This document shows positions 16,748 to 25,513 of a stretch of 64,000 nt of DNA, in pieces; within the stretch, counting starts at the first letter, position 1; each line of letters begins with the position of its first letter. The DNA comes from Pseudodesulfovibrio sp. (GTDB lineage Bacteria > Desulfobacterota > Desulfovibrionia > Desulfovibrionales > Desulfovibrionaceae). The notes under the pieces are model-generated. The model worked only from the letters and a program-made list of their open reading frames with translations, had not been told where the DNA came from and did not search any database. A program made the translations under genes and the position numbers. The DNA lies in the NCBI GenBank assembly GCA_022712855.1, contig JAFLJT010000206.1:1-64000 (forward strand). Direction: 5' to 3'.

Positions 16748-18331
16748 ATGAGTAAACCAAGTCAACGTAATGCAATGGAGTCCCGGGAAGCCATACTTCG
16801 TGAGGCTGAAAAGGCATTGCAACAGATTGTCGATAGTGGCGTTGCAGAAAACACCATTGTCGAACAGATGCAGCGCTTCCGGTCCGGTTTTCCCTTCACC
16901 CGGTTGATCCGTCCGTGCACCCCCGGTGACGGGATCATGCTTGTACCTGCAGAGGTGCGTTCCCGATTGGTCAGCAAGTTTAGGCAGGCGGTCGATGAGG
17001 GAAGGGTGACCAAGTTCGTCCCCGCTTCGGGGGCGGCTACCCGCATGTTCAAGTCGTTGCTGGCTCTCTATAGTCGCGATGATAATCCGCTGAGCATGCA
17101 GGGAGACGATGCAGACAGTCGGTTTGGTCGCGATTTCTTCGCTTCTCTGGACAAGTTTGCCTTTTATGACGAGCTCAAGCGCATGATGGTGATGGACGGA
17201 ATCAGCCTGAGCCACTGCCTCGACAATGGGGAATACTGGCCTGTCTTGAATTATGTTCTTACCTCCAAGGGGCTTAATTACAGCCATCTGCCAAAGGGAT
17301 TGATTCCTTTTCACAAGTATTCGGATACATCGCGAAACCCATTCGCTGAACATATCGCAGAGGCCGTTGAGTACGCTACGGATAAGCAGGGTATTGCCAG
17401 GGTTCACTTTACTGTAAGCCCCGAGCATCGGCAGATCATCGAAAAGCATGTTTCGGATGTGCTGCGGCGGTATCCCGGAATTCGATTCGAGGTATCATAC
17501 TCAGAGCAAAGCAAACAGACGAACACCATTGCGGTGGATCTGACCAATGAGGGATTTCGTTCTCGCGATGGACACCTGCTCTTTCGACCTGCCGGTCATG
17601 GTGCTCTGCTGGTCAATCTCAATGAGTTGCAAGGTGACTTGGTTTTTCTGAAGAACATCGACAACGTTGCTCCGGACAGGTTGAAGGGAGATACTTTCGA
17701 GTACAAGCAAGTGCTTGGGGGACTGCTGGTGGAACTCCAAGGCGAAGCTTTCGACTACGTACATTTGTTGAGGGCAGGAGTGCCGGATGAGGCGGCTCTC
17801 GTCTTAATGACGGAGTTCGCTTTGTCCAGACTTTCTCTATCGCTGCCTGAAGATTATTACAGTATGTCCGATGGCGACAAGGCTGAATTTCTTCTCATGA
17901 TGTTTAATCGACCAATGAGAGTGTGCGGCATGGTTAAGAATCAGGGCGAACCGGGGGGAGGTCCCTTTTGGGTGTCCGGACCAGGTGAATTGCCCGCCTC
18001 ACAGATTGTCGAGAAGAGTCAGGTGGACCTTGATGAACCTGCGCAGGCTGACTGCCTAGTGTCAGCAACGCATTTCAACCCGGTGGATATCGTATGTGGT
18101 GTTCGCGACTGTGATGGTATCCCTTTCGATCTGATGGAACGTATAGATCAGGAGACCGGGTTCATTTCCATCAAGTCAAAGGATGGGGAGGAATTGAAAG
18201 CCATGGAACTGCCAGGGCTGTGGAATGGCTCCATGGCTGACTGGATCACCATCTTCGTCGAGGTCCCGCTCAGCACTTTCTCACCAGTCAAGACAGTCAA
18301 CGATCTTCTCAGACCTGAACATCAGTCGTAA
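16748..18331 (+). CDS. DUF4301 family protein
   Basis: 527 residues, no signal peptide or helices, so cytoplasmic. Carries the family's KFVPASGAATRMFK motif near residues 90-103, a glycine-rich stretch reminiscent of nucleotide binding. Perfect AGGAGG 6 nt before the ATG. The family has no proven activity. It lies in a signalling/polysaccharide unit, so a sugar-nucleotide role is conceivable but not shown. It directly follows the binding-protein remnant. Confidence 0.7.
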   Translation: MSKPSQRNAMESREAILREAEKALQQIVDSGVAENTIVEQMQRFRSGFPFTRLIRPCTPGDGIMLVPAEVRSRLVSKFRQAVDEGRVTKFVPASGAATRMFKSLLALYSRDDNPLSMQGDDADSRFGRDFFASLDKFAFYDELKRMMVMDGISLSHCLDNGEYWPVLNYVLTSKGLNYSHLPKGLIPFHKYSDTSRNPFAEHIAEAVEYATDKQGIARVHFTVSPEHRQIIEKHVSDVLRRYPGIRFEVSYSEQSKQTNTIAVDLTNEGFRSRDGHLLFRPAGHGALLVNLNELQGDLVFLKNIDNVAPDRLKGDTFEYKQVLGGLLVELQGEAFDYVHLLRAGVPDEAALVLMTEFALSRLSLSLPEDYYSMSDGDKAEFLLMMFNRPMRVCGMVKNQGEPGGGPFWVSGPGELPASQIVEKSQVDLDEPAQADCLVSATHFNPVDIVCGVRDCDGIPFDLMERIDQETGFISIKSKDGEELKAMELPGLWNGSMADWITIFVEVPLSTFSPVKTVNDLLRPEHQS

Positions 18332-18352
18332 GTCTATCAGGAGAAAATGCTC

Positions 18353-18910
18353 ATGAGCAGCGCACGAAGGCAACGCAAAGTATATATTGTGGACAAACCT
18401 TTCCAGCTGGGGTTTATCAAGAAAATTTCAATCCTGGCATTTATCTTTGTCGTATTCTCTTTGGTGGCCTTCGCCCTGACGTACCATATTTACGGAGAGG
18501 TCGCGGCACCCGGCATCGACCCCCTGTATGATTCCTCAAAAGACATTATGGACGCTCTTTCGCAACAGAGAACCGCTTTTGATATTCTTTGGCCTGTCAT
18601 GGTTGTCTGTCTTTGCGCCATATTATTGATCACTTTCATGTATGGTGTGATCCTTTCGCATCGTATGGCAGGTCCTTTGTATCGACTGAAGCAGGAGTTG
18701 AAGCAACTGGCTGCCGGTGCACCCGGCCCTGACATCGCGCTTCGAGAAGGAGATGAGTTTGAGTCGCTTTATGAAGAGGTGAACGGAGTCAAACGGCAAT
18801 ATAGGGAAATGGTGGACTGTATTCACCGGGCCATGAACGAATTGGATGACAACAATCCCCAGGTGGCCAGAAATGAATTGGCGTCGCTCTTTCCTCCGAA
18901 AGACGAATGA
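18353..18910 (+). CDS. Two-helix membrane protein with HAMP-like linker
   Basis: 185 residues: membrane helices near 22-45 and 80-102, a short periplasmic loop, then a HAMP-type cytoplasmic stretch (HRMAGPLYRLKQEL, GDEFESL) and a coiled end, with no output domain. I prefer the ATG at 18353, 9 nt after AGGAG; the one at 18347 is too close. It overlaps the next gene by ATGA. It probably transmits a signal by protein contact; the partner is unknown. Confidence 0.7.
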   Translation: MSSARRQRKVYIVDKPFQLGFIKKISILAFIFVVFSLVAFALTYHIYGEVAAPGIDPLYDSSKDIMDALSQQRTAFDILWPVMVVCLCAILLITFMYGVILSHRMAGPLYRLKQELKQLAAGAPGPDIALREGDEFESLYEEVNGVKRQYREMVDCIHRAMNELDDNNPQVARNELASLFPPKDE

Positions 18911-21567
18911 TACGTAGAGCGGTTAGTCAAGCACTTTTCATTCTGGTGGCGTGGGCGTTCCTCTGGTCGTCTATTCTTGGCGGAGGTCTGCCACTGGCGC
19001 ACGCTCAATCATCGTTGGTGCAACCAAAGGACATGGTCTCAACCATGTTGCAGGCTATGACCGACGATCAGTTGGAGTATGCGGCAGTAATAGCCTTGGA
19101 ACTCCTGCAAAGATATCCCAAATCCAAAGAAAGCAGTGAAGCGCGTTACGTCCTCGGCATTGTTTCCATTAGAAAGGGACAATTCAGTCAGGCCAGGGAA
19201 CTTCTGGTTGAGTATGTGGCTAGGGGAGGAGTAACAACCTATTCTGTCCGGGCTCAGCGGCTGTTAAGGCTTTTGTCCAAGGATGACCATGATGGTAAAC
19301 CATTGGCGCTTTTCTTTGAGAGTGAACGGTGTCTGAAAGACAGCCGTCCGCTAAAATCATTGCGCCTGCTCAAGGAGTGTCTTGCTGAATATCCCGATGC
19401 TGCGATTTCAGCCGATGCTCTTAACAGTCTCGCATATGTGTATCTGGTAAGCCTGCATAATTATGAGGAGGCATTCAAAGTATACACAAAGCTCATGGAG
19501 GGGCATCCAGACGATTCGTATACCGATAACGCCATCTACGGGCTTGGCCGATGCATGGAGCTTCTTGGTCGAAAGCAGCTTGCACGGGAGTACTATGAGC
19601 GATTGAAAAGGAAGCATGCAGCTCTTGGGGCGGAGATTGGCGGATACTCCATCCCGGCGTTGAATGAATACTCGCGTGTCTGGCATCGGCGAGCATCTCT
19701 CGGATTGAACCGTTTGAAGATGGTTCCCTCAAAAGCCGGTCAGGGTGAAAGTGCCGAGTTCTTTTTGACTGGGTTTGGTGACAGATTGGTGGTGGAGAGT
19801 CCGGCAGGCAGCATGAAGTACCAGAGGCTCTGGAGGTTGTTAGAGCGGGATCGAATGCCGGTTCGTTTCATCGAGTTCACTCTGAATCGCAAGGTGGATG
19901 TGACATGGGAAAATCGGCAGGAACTCCTTTCCGCAGCGAGTCTCGGCTATGCCCCGGTGGTCATATTTCAGTATTTTGATGAGGAGTTGAGCCCTGATTT
20001 CGTGAAACGAAATGCTGAAAGATACTATGACTTCATCCGAGAAAGACTTGTACCATTGCTCCAGGGTATTCATGAACCATACATACTGTTGGAAGCAGAG
20101 TTTAATCGCGGTGGGGTGGAGAAATGGACAGGCTGGAACGCCGTAGCAATACAGGCAATCAATATTATTCGTGCCGAGCTGCCCTCTGCGAAGGTAGGAC
20201 TGACAGTGGGAGACTGGGATATTGCGGGGCGGGATACGCTTGAACTTTCCATGGGAAAGGTTGCTTCACATTGTGATTTTCTCGGATATCAGTTCATGAT
20301 TTCTTCCATTGAGGAAAAGTGGGTTCAGGACCCTTCGGGGCAGTTGCTGGATCGGGTGCTCGATTTTGCTGATTACCTGAGTAAAACATTTAATAAACCA
20401 TTGTTCATCGGATATTTGGGCGTTTCGAGTCTGGATGGGTGGGATCAAGTCCAGGCTGAATGTCTTGAGTCCTTTTTCCGTCATAGGCGTGACCTAATGC
20501 ACATGGGTGTTTTTGGAATGGTCTACTTCTCCTACGTGGATGATCCGAGAAAGTCTGGCTGGTTTGGACCGGCAGAGCGCTTGTTTGGGATCGTTGACTC
20601 TGAAGGTATTCGAAAGCCCGCCTGGAGTGTGTATTCCAGCAATGCCAAAGAGATCATGAGCGAGGAAGAAACTGTTGCCGATGTGATAACACCACTGGCC
20701 TATCGTCGCCAGGATACCCCCTCGCGCACAAAGCCGATGGAGTTCAGTCATCAGTTTAGCCGTCCAAGATTTTGGAGACTGACTATACATGGGAAAAAAT
20801 CCGGAGCGTTGAGGACTTATCAAGGTTTTAGCCGTTCTGTTCGTGTTCGTTGGGAGGGCGATGCAGATAGGGGGCATTTCACCGCTGAAACCTGTCGAGC
20901 AAATCTTTCAGTTATTGTGGGGGGAATGGAAGATCCTGTGCTGCACCGTGTTACGGGGTGCGAATTCTCGATTACCAATTTGATTCCGCCGCGTCAGACA
21001 GTCCTTTTTTCAGAAGGGAGATCATCTGATTTGATAGTTCCAACAGCTTGGATCAAACGCACGTCCAAAACCTACTCGGGACTACAGGCTATGGTCTTGA
21101 AATGGAGTGATTCCATGGGGGGAGTGGCTTTTCCCATGCAGCTCAAAAAGACATTGTTGATTCAAAGTGGTGACGCTCTTGTCCTTCGGGTCAGAGAGGA
21201 TGAAATTGATAGTACGAAATTGAGTGTAAATGTATCGACTGATCAGGGCGATGTTTCGTTTTCCATCATTCCCTATCTCTATAGAGATGCAGGGAAAGAG
21301 TGGCGGAACATTAGAATCAGTCGATCAGAAATAGTACAGGGACTCCTGTGGAACTATGGTAAGAGTCCCGAACTATTTCGCCTCAATGGCCTGGCATTCA
21401 CCAGCCTTTCCAGTGGATGCCTGCTGGTTGATGACATTGTCCTTGAAAAAGTAACGCAAGGAGAGTCTCAGATTGTCATTCCCTATATTTCGCTCCCTCC
21501 AGATGTTTCTGAATCTGACAAGGGTAAGGATGACATTGGACATATGCGGTTCTTCCCGCAGCGGTGA
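18907..21567 (+). CDS. Exported TPR protein with glycoside-hydrolase-like barrel
   Basis: 886 residues. A signal peptide (about 1-34), TPR-like helical repeats (about 45-250), then a region (about 300-590) with the strand spacing of a TIM-barrel glycoside hydrolase (for example LLEAEFNRGG and LFIGYLGVSS), and beta-rich C-terminal domains (about 610-880) likely to bind carbohydrate. The hydrolase call is by layout, not by an identified catalytic pair. Beside polysaccharide genes, a periplasmic or surface role in trimming or binding the polymer is likely. It ends exactly where the convergent GT39 gene ends. Confidence 0.6.
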   Translation: MIRRAVSQALFILVAWAFLWSSILGGGLPLAHAQSSLVQPKDMVSTMLQAMTDDQLEYAAVIALELLQRYPKSKESSEARYVLGIVSIRKGQFSQARELLVEYVARGGVTTYSVRAQRLLRLLSKDDHDGKPLALFFESERCLKDSRPLKSLRLLKECLAEYPDAAISADALNSLAYVYLVSLHNYEEAFKVYTKLMEGHPDDSYTDNAIYGLGRCMELLGRKQLAREYYERLKRKHAALGAEIGGYSIPALNEYSRVWHRRASLGLNRLKMVPSKAGQGESAEFFLTGFGDRLVVESPAGSMKYQRLWRLLERDRMPVRFIEFTLNRKVDVTWENRQELLSAASLGYAPVVIFQYFDEELSPDFVKRNAERYYDFIRERLVPLLQGIHEPYILLEAEFNRGGVEKWTGWNAVAIQAINIIRAELPSAKVGLTVGDWDIAGRDTLELSMGKVASHCDFLGYQFMISSIEEKWVQDPSGQLLDRVLDFADYLSKTFNKPLFIGYLGVSSLDGWDQVQAECLESFFRHRRDLMHMGVFGMVYFSYVDDPRKSGWFGPAERLFGIVDSEGIRKPAWSVYSSNAKEIMSEEETVADVITPLAYRRQDTPSRTKPMEFSHQFSRPRFWRLTIHGKKSGALRTYQGFSRSVRVRWEGDADRGHFTAETCRANLSVIVGGMEDPVLHRVTGCEFSITNLIPPRQTVLFSEGRSSDLIVPTAWIKRTSKTYSGLQAMVLKWSDSMGGVAFPMQLKKTLLIQSGDALVLRVREDEIDSTKLSVNVSTDQGDVSFSIIPYLYRDAGKEWRNIRISRSEIVQGLLWNYGKSPELFRLNGLAFTSLSSGCLLVDDIVLEKVTQGESQIVIPYISLPPDVSESDKGKDDIGHMRFFPQR

Positions 21568-24204
21568 CTATCTGGCAAAAATTGTTCCTTTGTACTCGCC
21601 GTTGGCTGGTAAGGTGAAGCTTGAGTCGTTGGCTATACTGATTGACTTGAAAGAGTCTGTCGCGGGTGGATCGCATTTTTTGCCATACTGTTTGCCGTCC
21701 ACGGCAAGTTCCAAAGTCGATTTTGTCCATGATAATTGCAACGTATGATTGCTTCCCTCTTTCCATGACGTGATGTCCAGTCCGGTAACGGCGGATATCG
21801 CCCCTTGTTCCCATCGGATGGCCTGGAGGAATCCGGACGGAGTCTTCTCCACGAAGATCGACCCCATGTTCCAGGCCTTGCCGAGCAAGGCTAAAAGAAC
21901 CCGTTGCTTTTCGTCGTTTCCGTTCCAATGCGGTACGAATCCAAAGGATACGCTGCCTTTCGTGAAACCATTGTCGGCAATTTCTGGCACCGTTGTCAGG
22001 AAGAAGCTGTCGGCCCCTGAGAGTATCCCCTTTTCTCCGCTTGTTGATTCATTGCGGACACCGGATTGATCCAGGTCATACCAATAGATGACCGAAGTGA
22101 GACCGGTATTACCAGTATGGATATCCTTGGCTGCTTTGAGATCGATGGGGCTGGAGTGCATTGCGAGATCATCATACAACCCGGGAGCTGGGAAACTGTT
22201 TTGGTGGTCAGCGCCCAAATGCAGAGTTCTGAAATCCGCCTGGAAGGGGCGAGGAAGCTGGGCTGAAGCATATGATTGACCATCGAGGAACAGGCTCAGG
22301 TTTTCCCTGTCCCAACTGATGATTATATGATGCCAGCGGTCAGTTGCTATTGGAAGAGGAGCTCCTTCAGCCATGTTCAAGAATCCGTCATTGCCAAACA
22401 GGATAGCTCGTATCCCATTCACTGGTGTGGTTTCGATAAACAGGGTGTTTCTGTCCCATTTTGGTCCTTTGGCCATGACAATCATGCGTTTATTTGCCTT
22501 TTCCTCTCCCCACTTTGGGCGGAACCACAGAGATAATGCCCCTTCGCCCAGCTTGCCCTCGTTTTGGAGGCGGTACTTCAGGCGTGTGTCAGGCCCGGTT
22601 GTCAATGTTATTTGCCCTTGGTCGTGTCCAGTTTTGAAACCGGCTCGTTCAGTTATCCAGGCGTCAGGAAGTCCGGGGATCAAGGAATTTCCCTTTTCCA
22701 CAGAAAGCCCCTTTTTCAAAAATTCCGATGCCTGTCCGGAATCGTAGAAAGTCGCCCTTATGGACTGGAAGTGAACAAGGATGGGGTTGGTTTTGATTCC
22801 TTCCTTGAAATCCTTGTGTTTCTTGATCAATCGGTCCTCGGCAAGTTGCATGGGGATTTTCCCGTCTGGGTCAGAGAAAAACTCGTGGGCCTGGATGAGC
22901 CAGACACCGTCAACACCTTCGACTTCTTGCTTAACATTCACAAAATCGAACGCCTGGATGATGCGCGGTTTTCCGTCATCGCCAAAGTAGTAAGTGAACG
23001 GTTCATAAATCCAGGGGGCACTGAGAACAATAGCCTGTCCTGGCTGTATGTTTTCTTCGATGAACTGGGCGACATCCCGCCACTGTTCCTTGTCGAGCAT
23101 CGAGTAATAGTTCCACAGGCCATGTGCGGTGCCAGCCATGAATACTGCTGCAACCGCATATCCTAAAATTGCGGGCGACAACCCGGCGATAAGCATCCCC
23201 AGAAAGAGACAGAAGCCTGGCAGAAACTGGATGGCATATCGTTCAACATAGATGGGAGTGAGTAGCAACGAGAGAGCGAATGGCGTGGCAACGGCTCCCA
23301 GAAACCATAATCCCAGGAAAATAGATGCATGCCCCGATGTGTTTTGTGTGGGGTGCTTTGCCCTGAGGGAAGGTATGAGGTTGACTGTAAGGAAAGCGAT
23401 GACGGCAATGGCGGTGATAATGAGGGGTATAAATCCGCCAGCAAGTTGGATGAAGGTCCTGTATGCGACGTCGAGATCCGGTACGGGAACCCAAGATCCC
23501 GGTCCTTCTCCGCCCAACTTGGCCAGCACTTGTTTCAACAGGAAATACATCCACGGGCTGAAGAGTATGAGGGCCAATATGTTGACTCCTATCCAGGCTC
23601 CAATTGTCCGCCATAAGCGAACAGAACGCCATTCGAGTGAGAAAAGGAAGAACAATTGGTGGAAGAAGATGATGAAGACCGTAAAGGTGTGGGTGTAGAG
23701 CATCAGCGCGACTGAAGCTGCATAGTAGAGCGTTCGGTTTCTGGTGCGTTCATCGAGGTACAGGAGGAGAGCGTGACAGGACATGAGGATAGCGGCGAGG
23801 AGCATAGTGTAGCTGCGGGCCTCTTGAGAGAAGTTGATTCCCATGTATGAAACCGCCATGAACAGTGCTCCCCACAAGGCTCCGTTACGGCCGATTAGAC
23901 GATGGCCAAGGGCGTATGTGAGCCAGACGGAAACGATCCCGAATAGGGCGGAAGGGAAGCGGAGTGCTGCCTCGGAGATGCCGAACAATTCGGTCCATCC
24001 ATGCAGTATGAAAAGGTAGAGCGGTGGATGCACGTCACGGGCACAGTACTTCACGATTTCTTCGAAGGATTTGACCGCGTATGTCACGGTCTGTCCTTCA
24101 TCGATCCATAGGCTTTCGCCACCAATGTCATAGAGACGGAGTATGGCTGCCAGCAGAATTATGGACCAGAGTTTCAGGTCGAAGCGTGAGCGCTGGGTTG
24201 ACAT
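21568..24204 (-). CDS. GT39-type membrane glycosyltransferase fused to two LamG domains
   Basis: 878 residues. The N-terminal half (about 1-400) is an ArnT/PMT-type GT-C enzyme with multiple helices, the WIDEGQT motif with the catalytic Asp in the first loop, and HPPLY. The C-terminal half holds two concanavalin-like (LamG) domains, about 545-700 and 725-878. GT39 enzymes use polyprenyl-phosphate sugars outside the membrane; LamG domains bind glycans. With the Alg5-like and flippase genes of the same unit, it probably transfers the flipped sugar to a polymer or protein. Last gene of the minus-strand unit. Confidence 0.85.
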   Translation of the reverse strand: MSTQRSRFDLKLWSIILLAAILRLYDIGGESLWIDEGQTVTYAVKSFEEIVKYCARDVHPPLYLFILHGWTELFGISEAALRFPSALFGIVSVWLTYALGHRLIGRNGALWGALFMAVSYMGINFSQEARSYTMLLAAILMSCHALLLYLDERTRNRTLYYAASVALMLYTHTFTVFIIFFHQLFFLFSLEWRSVRLWRTIGAWIGVNILALILFSPWMYFLLKQVLAKLGGEGPGSWVPVPDLDVAYRTFIQLAGGFIPLIITAIAVIAFLTVNLIPSLRAKHPTQNTSGHASIFLGLWFLGAVATPFALSLLLTPIYVERYAIQFLPGFCLFLGMLIAGLSPAILGYAVAAVFMAGTAHGLWNYYSMLDKEQWRDVAQFIEENIQPGQAIVLSAPWIYEPFTYYFGDDGKPRIIQAFDFVNVKQEVEGVDGVWLIQAHEFFSDPDGKIPMQLAEDRLIKKHKDFKEGIKTNPILVHFQSIRATFYDSGQASEFLKKGLSVEKGNSLIPGLPDAWITERAGFKTGHDQGQITLTTGPDTRLKYRLQNEGKLGEGALSLWFRPKWGEEKANKRMIVMAKGPKWDRNTLFIETTPVNGIRAILFGNDGFLNMAEGAPLPIATDRWHHIIISWDRENLSLFLDGQSYASAQLPRPFQADFRTLHLGADHQNSFPAPGLYDDLAMHSSPIDLKAAKDIHTGNTGLTSVIYWYDLDQSGVRNESTSGEKGILSGADSFFLTTVPEIADNGFTKGSVSFGFVPHWNGNDEKQRVLLALLGKAWNMGSIFVEKTPSGFLQAIRWEQGAISAVTGLDITSWKEGSNHTLQLSWTKSTLELAVDGKQYGKKCDPPATDSFKSISIANDSSFTLPANGEYKGTIFAR

Positions 24205-24225
24205 GGTCTTCCCCTTGTCCTTTTT

Positions 24226-25494
24226 TTATTGTGCCATTGCTTCAATCAGGGTCATTCTTCCGGCGACTTCTGCCGGTGTCATGCCTGACGCCAGAGCTGT
24301 CTCAAGAAGTCGTTGTATTGATTCAGTAGATTGTTTCCAACCGGGGGGCGATTCATTCACTTTTTTAAAGGAGGGCGCGTCTTCGCCCGCTTTATAGAGT
24401 GCTTTAGCTGGGACCGGATGCATGCCGGGCAGGGATGCCCCGTAGAAAGCTACAGAAGTTCGTGCGGGGAGGATGTAGCGATCGCGTAAACGCCTGAATT
24501 GGGATTGTGTCGAGGTCAGGTATTCCAGCAGCAGGCGAGCTTCCTTTGGGTGTTTTGTATTGGCATTGATCACGTAGCCTCGTGTCCAGATGTAGTTAAC
24601 AGGCTCAACATCGATGTTCGCAACAGGAAGATATCCAACGGTTACATCTTCGGGGACGACCGGGAAACCTACTTGTCTGCTTCTGCTCAACAGATACCAG
24701 ACATAGTTTCCATTAATGGACAATCCGGCTCTTCCTGATCGGAACTCCCCTTCGGCAACGGCGTGGCTGTACTTTTCGTAATCAGGCTGGTTTTCCCTGA
24801 CCAGGGCTGAAAATGCCGCATATGCACGGGTATGAGCCGTCAGCCTGTCATTACTCGTTGTGTTGGCAAGTTCGATCATGAGCAGGGTGTGGTAGAATTT
24901 CGCCAGATGAATTCCTTCTGATGGGAAAATCACACCCTGAATTCCGTGAGTCTTTCGAATGTCCCGTGACAATGTGAGAAGTCCGTCGAGCGTGGTTGGA
25001 AGTCCCGTTTCGGGCAGGAACTCTTTACGGCCGTATAAATATTGGATGCCTATCAGTGAGGGAAGGCCGTATAGGTGCTTTTTGTATGAATACGACTTGA
25101 GTAGTGCGGGGACATAATCTTTCCGATCGGGAGAAGGGAGTTTGGCGAACCAGTCGTCAAGTGGGAGTAATTGGTCTTTCGAAGCGAATTCAGCCACCCA
25201 ACTGCCCGGCATTTCGATGATGTCCGGTGCATTGGAGGGTTGACCATCAAGCATATCAATGGATTGATGCAGGATACGCCACTCGTTGTGTTCTGCTACA
25301 ACTTCCACTCGAATCCCGGGGTACAAGGAGTGAAATTCAGCCAGGGTTCCCGGTCCCGTTTCTTCCAAGTTAAGAACGCGGTTGACGTCACCAAACACCC
25401 TGAGAGTCACAGGCTCATCCTGGGCTGATTTTGTCGCGCAACCGACGAGTAAACAGAACAATGCGGGCAAGGCCAGAAATCGAATTATGGTCAT
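24226..25494 (-). CDS. Extracellular solute-binding lipoprotein (family 1)
   Basis: 422 residues with a lipobox (LLVGC) in the signal peptide, then the fold of sugar-type ABC binding proteins. The ATG at 25494 is used because GGGAGG precedes it by 6 nt; the longer reading has no signal start. No permease or ATPase lies in the cluster, so it is orphaned and may bind the polysaccharide or a precursor. Lies between the GT39 gene and a DUF3131 gene. Confidence 0.8.
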   Translation of the reverse strand: MTIIRFLALPALFCLLVGCATKSAQDEPVTLRVFGDVNRVLNLEETGPGTLAEFHSLYPGIRVEVVAEHNEWRILHQSIDMLDGQPSNAPDIIEMPGSWVAEFASKDQLLPLDDWFAKLPSPDRKDYVPALLKSYSYKKHLYGLPSLIGIQYLYGRKEFLPETGLPTTLDGLLTLSRDIRKTHGIQGVIFPSEGIHLAKFYHTLLMIELANTTSNDRLTAHTRAYAAFSALVRENQPDYEKYSHAVAEGEFRSGRAGLSINGNYVWYLLSRSRQVGFPVVPEDVTVGYLPVANIDVEPVNYIWTRGYVINANTKHPKEARLLLEYLTSTQSQFRRLRDRYILPARTSVAFYGASLPGMHPVPAKALYKAGEDAPSFKKVNESPPGWKQSTESIQRLLETALASGMTPAEVAGRMTLIEAMAQ

Positions 25495-25513
25495 GGCGCA
25501 CCTCCCGATGCTG

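Noticed and set aside
24226-25494. Complete ABC importer in the polysaccharide cluster
   Set aside because: No permease or ATPase genes accompany the binding lipoprotein.
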